Of a stretch of DNA of 9,997 bases, positions 6,449 to 9,997 are shown in pieces. Made by a program: the position numbers and the translations under genes. Each line of letters opens with the position of its first letter. Position 1 is the first letter of the stretch. The stretch spans positions 1 through 9,997 of the forward strand of contig JAFYJR010000030.1 of assembly GCA_017538005.1 (NCBI GenBank), given 5' to 3'. The notes beneath the pieces were generated by a model. It ran no database searches. It had not been told where the DNA came from and worked only from the letters and a program-made list of their open reading frames with translations. This DNA comes from Clostridia bacterium. Lineage in GTDB: Bacteria > Bacillota > Clostridia > Oscillospirales > Acutalibacteraceae.

Positions 6449-7825
6449 TTATTCTTTATCTGCTTTCTTTGCCGCCGGCTTTTTCTTCGCGGGGGCCTTC
6501 TTCGCCGGAGCTTTCTTTGCCGGAGCTTTTTCCTCGGCATGATGATCCTCAGTGGTGATCTTCGCGGCTGCCTTTACTATGTCAAGCGCCTTGGAGCCCT
6601 TGAGATCCTTTGCCATCTGCTCTTTCGGGAAAGCTTTCTCGATAACATCGAGTTCAACCTCGTACATCTTGGCCATCTCGTCATAACGGGCCTTGATGTC
6701 ATCATCGGTTACTTCAACCTTTTCGAGTTCCGATATCTTGTTCAGGGCAAGTCTGCACTTGACCTGTGTCTCGGCGCGCTCTCTGAACTGAGCGCGGAGA
6801 TCATCTGTGGTCATGCCGGTGTACTGAAGGTACATATCGGGGTCCATACCGGCCTGCTGGATCTGATAGGCGAAGTTCTGGATTGACTCGTCAACTTCGT
6901 GCTCGTACATAACTTCGGGAATTTCTCCCTCAACGATAGCGGCAAGTTCTTTGGCGAGACCTTCCTCAACTTCCTGGTCGGAGTGCTCTTTCTTGTGCTC
7001 CTCAAGGTGTTTTCTTGTATCGGCCTTGAGCTCATCAAGAGTATCGAACTCGGAAACGTCTTTCGCAAACTCGTCATCAAGTTCGGGAAGCTGTTTCTCT
7101 TTTACGGCGTGAAGTTTGCAGGCAAATACCGCGTCCTTGCCGGCGAGATTTTCAACATACTCCTCGGGGAAGGTAACATTTACATCAAACTCGTCACCGG
7201 CCTTGTGACCGATGATCTGGTCTTCGAAACCGGGGATGAAGGAACCGGAGCCTATCTCAAGCTCGTACTCCTCTGCCTTGCCGCCGTCAAACTCAACACC
7301 GTCAACGGAGCCGCAGAAGTCGATGGTTGTCATATCGCCGTTTTTGACTTCACGGTCAACCTCGACATAGCGGGCGGAACGGTCGAGCATCTGCTTGATC
7401 TGCTCGTCAACTTCCTCATCGCTGACATCTGACGGGCAGCAGGAAACTGCGAGTCCCTTATACTTGCCGACTTTAACTTCGGGCATAACCGTTACCTTTA
7501 CGGTGAACTTCATACCCTCGTCATTTATTTCATTTACAGCGCCGTCAAAGGGTGCGTCAACGAGTTCGAGACCCGCCTCCGCGACTGCGGCGTCAACCGC
7601 GTCGGGATAGACGATGTCGATAGCGTCGTTGTAGAACGCCTCTTTGCCGTACTGCTTGAAAATCATTGCCTTCGGAGCCTTACCTTTACGGAAGCCCGGA
7701 AGCTGAAGATTTTTCTTCTGCTTCTCATAAGCCTGATCAATAGCGTTGTTCCATGTTTCTGCGTCAACGCTTACTTCGAGCTCATGAACATTAGTCTCGA
7801 TTTCTTTTGCTGAAATTAAAGCCAT
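6449..7825 (-). CDS. tig: Trigger factor (ribosome-associated chaperone, peptidyl-prolyl isomerase)
   Basis: This is a 458-residue chaperone that docks at the ribosome exit tunnel and shields nascent chains. The N-terminal ribosome-binding domain (about 1-115) carries the docking signature GFRKGKAP (44-51). An FKBP-type isomerase domain spans about 160-243 (GDMTTIDFCGSVDG through the KLHAVKEK region). The helical C-terminal chaperone arms follow to about 425. The protein is somewhat longer than the usual 430 or so because it ends in a Lys/Ala/Pro tail (431-458) with three APAKK units, which is not part of the family core. The ATG at 7825 follows AAGGAGAGG about 8 bases upstream. A promoter lies directly upstream, so tig is the likely first gene of the clp-lon operon. 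Confidence 0.97.
   Translation of the reverse strand: MALISAKEIETNVHELEVSVDAETWNNAIDQAYEKQKKNLQLPGFRKGKAPKAMIFKQYGKEAFYNDAIDIVYPDAVDAAVAEAGLELVDAPFDGAVNEINDEGMKFTVKVTVMPEVKVGKYKGLAVSCCPSDVSDEEVDEQIKQMLDRSARYVEVDREVKNGDMTTIDFCGSVDGVEFDGGKAEEYELEIGSGSFIPGFEDQIIGHKAGDEFDVNVTFPEEYVENLAGKDAVFACKLHAVKEKQLPELDDEFAKDVSEFDTLDELKADTRKHLEEHKKEHSDQEVEEGLAKELAAIVEGEIPEVMYEHEVDESIQNFAYQIQQAGMDPDMYLQYTGMTTDDLRAQFRERAETQVKCRLALNKISELEKVEVTDDDIKARYDEMAKMYEVELDVIEKAFPKEQMAKDLKGSKALDIVKAAAKITTEDHHAEEKAPAKKAPAKKAPAKKKPAAKKADKE
6482..6526 (-). repeat. Three 15-bp repeats coding APAKK in the tig tail
   Basis: Bases 6526-6512, 6511-6497 and 6496-6482 each encode APAKK and differ at third positions (for example GCT CCG GCA AAG AAA against GCC CCC GCG AAG AAA). 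The variation at silent sites suggests the repeat is not brand new and that the peptide sequence, rather than the DNA, is being kept. Confidence 0.85.
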
Positions 7826-7865
7826 TTAAAGCCTCTCCTTTAGATATCTTGATAAAAGCTTATTT

Positions 7866-7894
7866 ATTATAACAGAACACATCTGCTTTTTCCA
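7866..7894 (-). promoter_or_regulatory. Extended -10 promoter ahead of tig
   Basis: The minus strand carries TGTTATAAT: a perfect -10 TATAAT at 7871-7866 with the TGn extension. It is preceded after 17 bases by a weak -35 TGGAAA (7894-7889, 4 of 6). Predicted transcription starts near 7859, giving a leader of about 34 bases before the tig ATG. It fills the 76-base gap between the phosphoesterase stop and tig and probably drives the tig-clpP-clpX-lon-engB run. Confidence 0.7.
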
Positions 7895-7901
7895 TAGTTT
7901 T

Positions 7902-8591
7902 TTATTGAACCAGTAGTTTAGGAACGAACCCGAGCGAATCAGCTGAAACGAGGTCGAATTTTATGCCCTCATACTCTTCCCTGAACGCATAGTCTATGGC
8001 GGCTCCATGAAGATGAGCATAGCAGCATCTGTCTATGCCGGACTCAACCAGAACTTCCATAATCGGCTCACACATCCTGTCCCGGGTTATGGGCGGGTAA
8101 TGTAAGAACACAATCGGAGGAAGTCCGGTCTCTTTCGCCGCCGCTATCGAGGTGCGTATGCGGCCGCACTCGCGCTGTATCACGAGTTCCGACTCGGGCG
8201 AGTCATCGTCAAAGAACCAGCCGCGCGAACCGCATACCGCCACACCCTCGGCGGCGTATGCGTTGTTGAAGAGAAAACTGATGGTTTTAAAGTTGTTTTC
8301 CTCGAGAAAAGTCTCAAGTTTTCTCATCGTCTGCCACCAATAGTCGTGATTGCCCTTGCCTATTATCTTTTTTCCGGGCAGTGACTCAAGAAATTCAAAA
8401 TCGCTTTTTGCTTCGGAAAGCCGCATTGCCCATGAGATATCTCCCGGGATGACAACAGTGTCATCCGGTCCCACTACGGCTCTCCAGTTTTTCTCAAGGC
8501 GTTCCATATGATCCTGCCAGCCGCCGAATATGTCCATGGGCTTATCGGCGCCGGTCGAGAGATGTGTGTCGCCTATTGCAAAAAGTGACAT
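7902..8591 (-). CDS. Calcineurin-like metallophosphoesterase, substrate unknown
   Basis: This is a 229-residue protein with all the metal-binding motifs of the metallophosphoesterase fold: GDTH (D8, H10), GD (D51 in PGDISW), GNHD (81-83, extended as NHDYWW), H164 in FLHYPP, and HLHG (H193, H195). Two metal ions and phosphoester hydrolysis are expected from the family, but the substrate cannot be told from sequence. No signal peptide or membrane segment is seen, so it is probably cytosolic. It starts 17 bases after thrC with a modest AGAAGG site and is probably cotranscribed with it. No functional link to threonine synthesis is evident. It ends just before the tig promoter, with no convincing terminator. 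Confidence 0.93.
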   Translation of the reverse strand: MSLFAIGDTHLSTGADKPMDIFGGWQDHMERLEKNWRAVVGPDDTVVIPGDISWAMRLSEAKSDFEFLESLPGKKIIGKGNHDYWWQTMRKLETFLEENNFKTISFLFNNAYAAEGVAVCGSRGWFFDDDSPESELVIQRECGRIRTSIAAAKETGLPPIVFLHYPPITRDRMCEPIMEVLVESGIDRCCYAHLHGAAIDYAFREEYEGIKFDLVSADSLGFVPKLLVQ

Positions 8592-8608
8592 CGTAAAACC
8601 TTCTGTGT

Positions 8609-9997
8609 TCAGATTCCGAGCATCGAATAAACCTGCGCTTCCATACCGTCGATTTCGGACACGGTATCAAAGCGTACCGCTCTGTCGCGAAGGCCGGAAA
8701 GCGGCGCGGGAATTTTCGTGCCGGTGTAGTCGGCGAGTTTGTCAGTCATGTCAAACTCGTCAATATCGGGCGCGGAGCCCAGAAGCGCCGCGAGCACGGC
8801 CTTCGGGAATTTATAAGGTGACGCCGTCGACGCTATTACCGTCGGCGTGCCGTCGGCAAGCTTGCCGTACACGCTGAGCGCGACGGCGGTATGGGTATCG
8901 GAAAGATATCCGTTTTCAAAAGCGTCTTTGATGGCAGCGGCATCCTCTTCCTCCGTTGCGAAACCCGCTTTGAAGTCATTCTGTACTGCCTCGAAAATAT
9001 CATCGGATACGGTGTACTTTCCTGTTTTGGACAGCGAGTCCATATATCCGCGAATCTCGGCGTCATCATTTACCGAGAGATGGAAAAGAAGTCTCTCGAG
9101 ATTTGAAGAAATCAGTATATCCATCGACGGAGAAGTCGTCGTGTAGAAGTCACGGTTCCTGTCATATGTTCCGGTTGTGAGGAAATCAGTCAGAACATTG
9201 TTTGAGTTTGAGGCGCAGATGAGAGTCTTAATCGGCACGCCCATCTGTTTCGCGTAGTAAGCCGCGAGGATGTTGCCGAAATTACCGGTCGGAACGACTA
9301 CATTGATCTGATCTCCGAGAGACACTCTGCCCTGATCGACCATATCGCAGTAAGCGCTGCAATAATAGACAACCTGAGGCACAAGGCGTCCCCAGTTGAT
9401 GGAATTCGCGGAGGAGAACATCATGCCGCTTACGGCAAGTTTCTCGGCAACCGCTTTGTCAGTGAAAATCTTTTTTACGCCCGTCTGAGCGTCATCGAAG
9501 TTACCCTTTATCGCGCACACGCCGACATTCGCGCCCTCCTGGGTCTGCATCTGGCGTTTCTGCATCGCGCTTACACCCTCTATGGGATAAAAGACAAGAA
9601 TCTTTGTGCCGGGCACATCTTTAAATCCCTCAAGAGCGGCCTTACCCGTATCACCGGAAGTGGCAACGAGTATGACTATCTCCTTGTCGGGAGCGGCTCT
9701 CTTTGAAGCCGTGGTCAGAAGATACGGCAGAAGCTGAAGCGCCATATCCTTGAACGCGCATGTGGGTCCTCTGAAGAGCTCGAGGATATTCGCGTCGCCC
9801 TTGAAGTGTACAAGCGGGGCAACCTTTTCGGAATCAAACTTGCCGTCGGCATAGGCACCCTCAACACAGTAATCAATCTCCTCCGGTGTGAAATCGGTGA
9901 GATAAAGCGCGAGGATTTTCTTTGCCCGCTCCTTGTATGACATCGGAATCATCCCCCTGATGTCGTCAGAGGACAGCTGCGGAATCTCGCAGGGTAC
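8609..9997 (-). CDS. thrC: Threonine synthase, 5' end cut by the window edge
   Basis: This is a PLP-dependent enzyme converting O-phosphohomoserine to threonine, the last step of threonine synthesis. 462 codons are visible. The PLP lysine is in GPTCAFKDMA (about residue 83 of the visible part), with SGDTG at 114-118, SANSINWGR near 196-204 and the phosphate-binding PTGNFGN at 236-242. Two in-frame ATGs (9952, 9943) look like starts, but the frame stays open upstream and reads VPCEIPQLSSDDIRGM. That matches the family stretch just before the SY-E-A segment, so they are internal methionines. The missing start, roughly 30-40 residues, should carry the STRG and DGGLF motifs. The AGGGGG before the 9952 ATG is therefore probably coincidental. 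Confidence 0.95.
   Translation of the reverse strand, partial: VPCEIPQLSSDDIRGMIPMSYKERAKKILALYLTDFTPEEIDYCVEGAYADGKFDSEKVAPLVHFKGDANILELFRGPTCAFKDMALQLLPYLLTTASKRAAPDKEIVILVATSGDTGKAALEGFKDVPGTKILVFYPIEGVSAMQKRQMQTQEGANVGVCAIKGNFDDAQTGVKKIFTDKAVAEKLAVSGMMFSSANSINWGRLVPQVVYYCSAYCDMVDQGRVSLGDQINVVVPTGNFGNILAAYYAKQMGVPIKTLICASNSNNVLTDFLTTGTYDRNRDFYTTTSPSMDILISSNLERLLFHLSVNDDAEIRGYMDSLSKTGKYTVSDDIFEAVQNDFKAGFATEEEDAAAIKDAFENGYLSDTHTAVALSVYGKLADGTPTVIASTASPYKFPKAVLAALLGSAPDIDEFDMTDKLADYTGTKIPAPLSGLRDRAVRFDTVSEIDGMEAQVYSMLGI

Noticed and set aside
6899..7432. Plus-strand open frame of 177 codons
   Set aside because: It lies antisense to trigger factor, whose domains are complete; the frame arises from codon bias and shows no recognisable motif.
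7826..7901. Terminator after the phosphoesterase gene
   Set aside because: No GC stem followed by a T run is visible in this gap on the minus strand, so some readthrough into tig cannot be excluded.

Overview
The window reads as a chromosomal segment of a low-to-mid GC Gram-positive bacterium of the class Clostridia (Firmicutes). The reasons are the order trigger factor - clpP - clpX - lon - engB, strong GGAGG-type ribosome binding sites, a YerC/YecD TrpR-like regulator, and proteins that look clostridial throughout. Genus cannot be fixed by eye. Every gene lies on the minus strand, so transcription runs from high to low coordinates. Coding density is very high: the longest gap between genes is under 100 bases, and no mobile element, CRISPR array, integrase or phage gene is visible.

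Reading in the direction of transcription, the window opens inside threonine synthase (thrC). Its reading frame stays open to the right edge, so the gene is cut by the window and the first in-frame ATGs are internal. A calcineurin-like metallophosphoesterase follows 17 bases later. A 76-base gap then holds a good extended -10 promoter and leads into the protein quality-control cluster. This cluster is trigger factor (tig, with an unusual Lys/Ala/Pro tail), clpP, clpX, lon and the ribosome-assembly GTPase engB (ysxC/yihA). Spacing is tight: 59 bases with a GC-rich hairpin between tig and clpP, 13 bases between clpP and clpX, 9 between clpX and lon, and a 4-base ATGA overlap between lon and engB.

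After engB an 85-base gap carries a striking symmetric repeat. Two tandem 8-mers on one side are mirrored by two on the other, giving a 12-bp perfect inverted repeat that flanks a -10-like GATAAT. It sits just ahead of yerC, a TrpR-family DNA-binding protein that overlaps by 4 bases with hslO, the redox-activated holdase Hsp33. A final minus-strand unit follows: a strong sigma-70-type promoter just past hslO drives tRNA-Val(TAC), tRNA-Asp(GTC) and a third tRNA cut by the left edge.

Functionally, the central genes cover the life of a polypeptide: ribosome maturation (EngB), folding at the exit tunnel (trigger factor), regulated degradation (ClpXP, Lon) and rescue under oxidative stress (Hsp33). 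The region is mainly conserved housekeeping DNA. I saw no clear novel system. The best candidate for something undescribed is the operator-like repeat in front of yerC.
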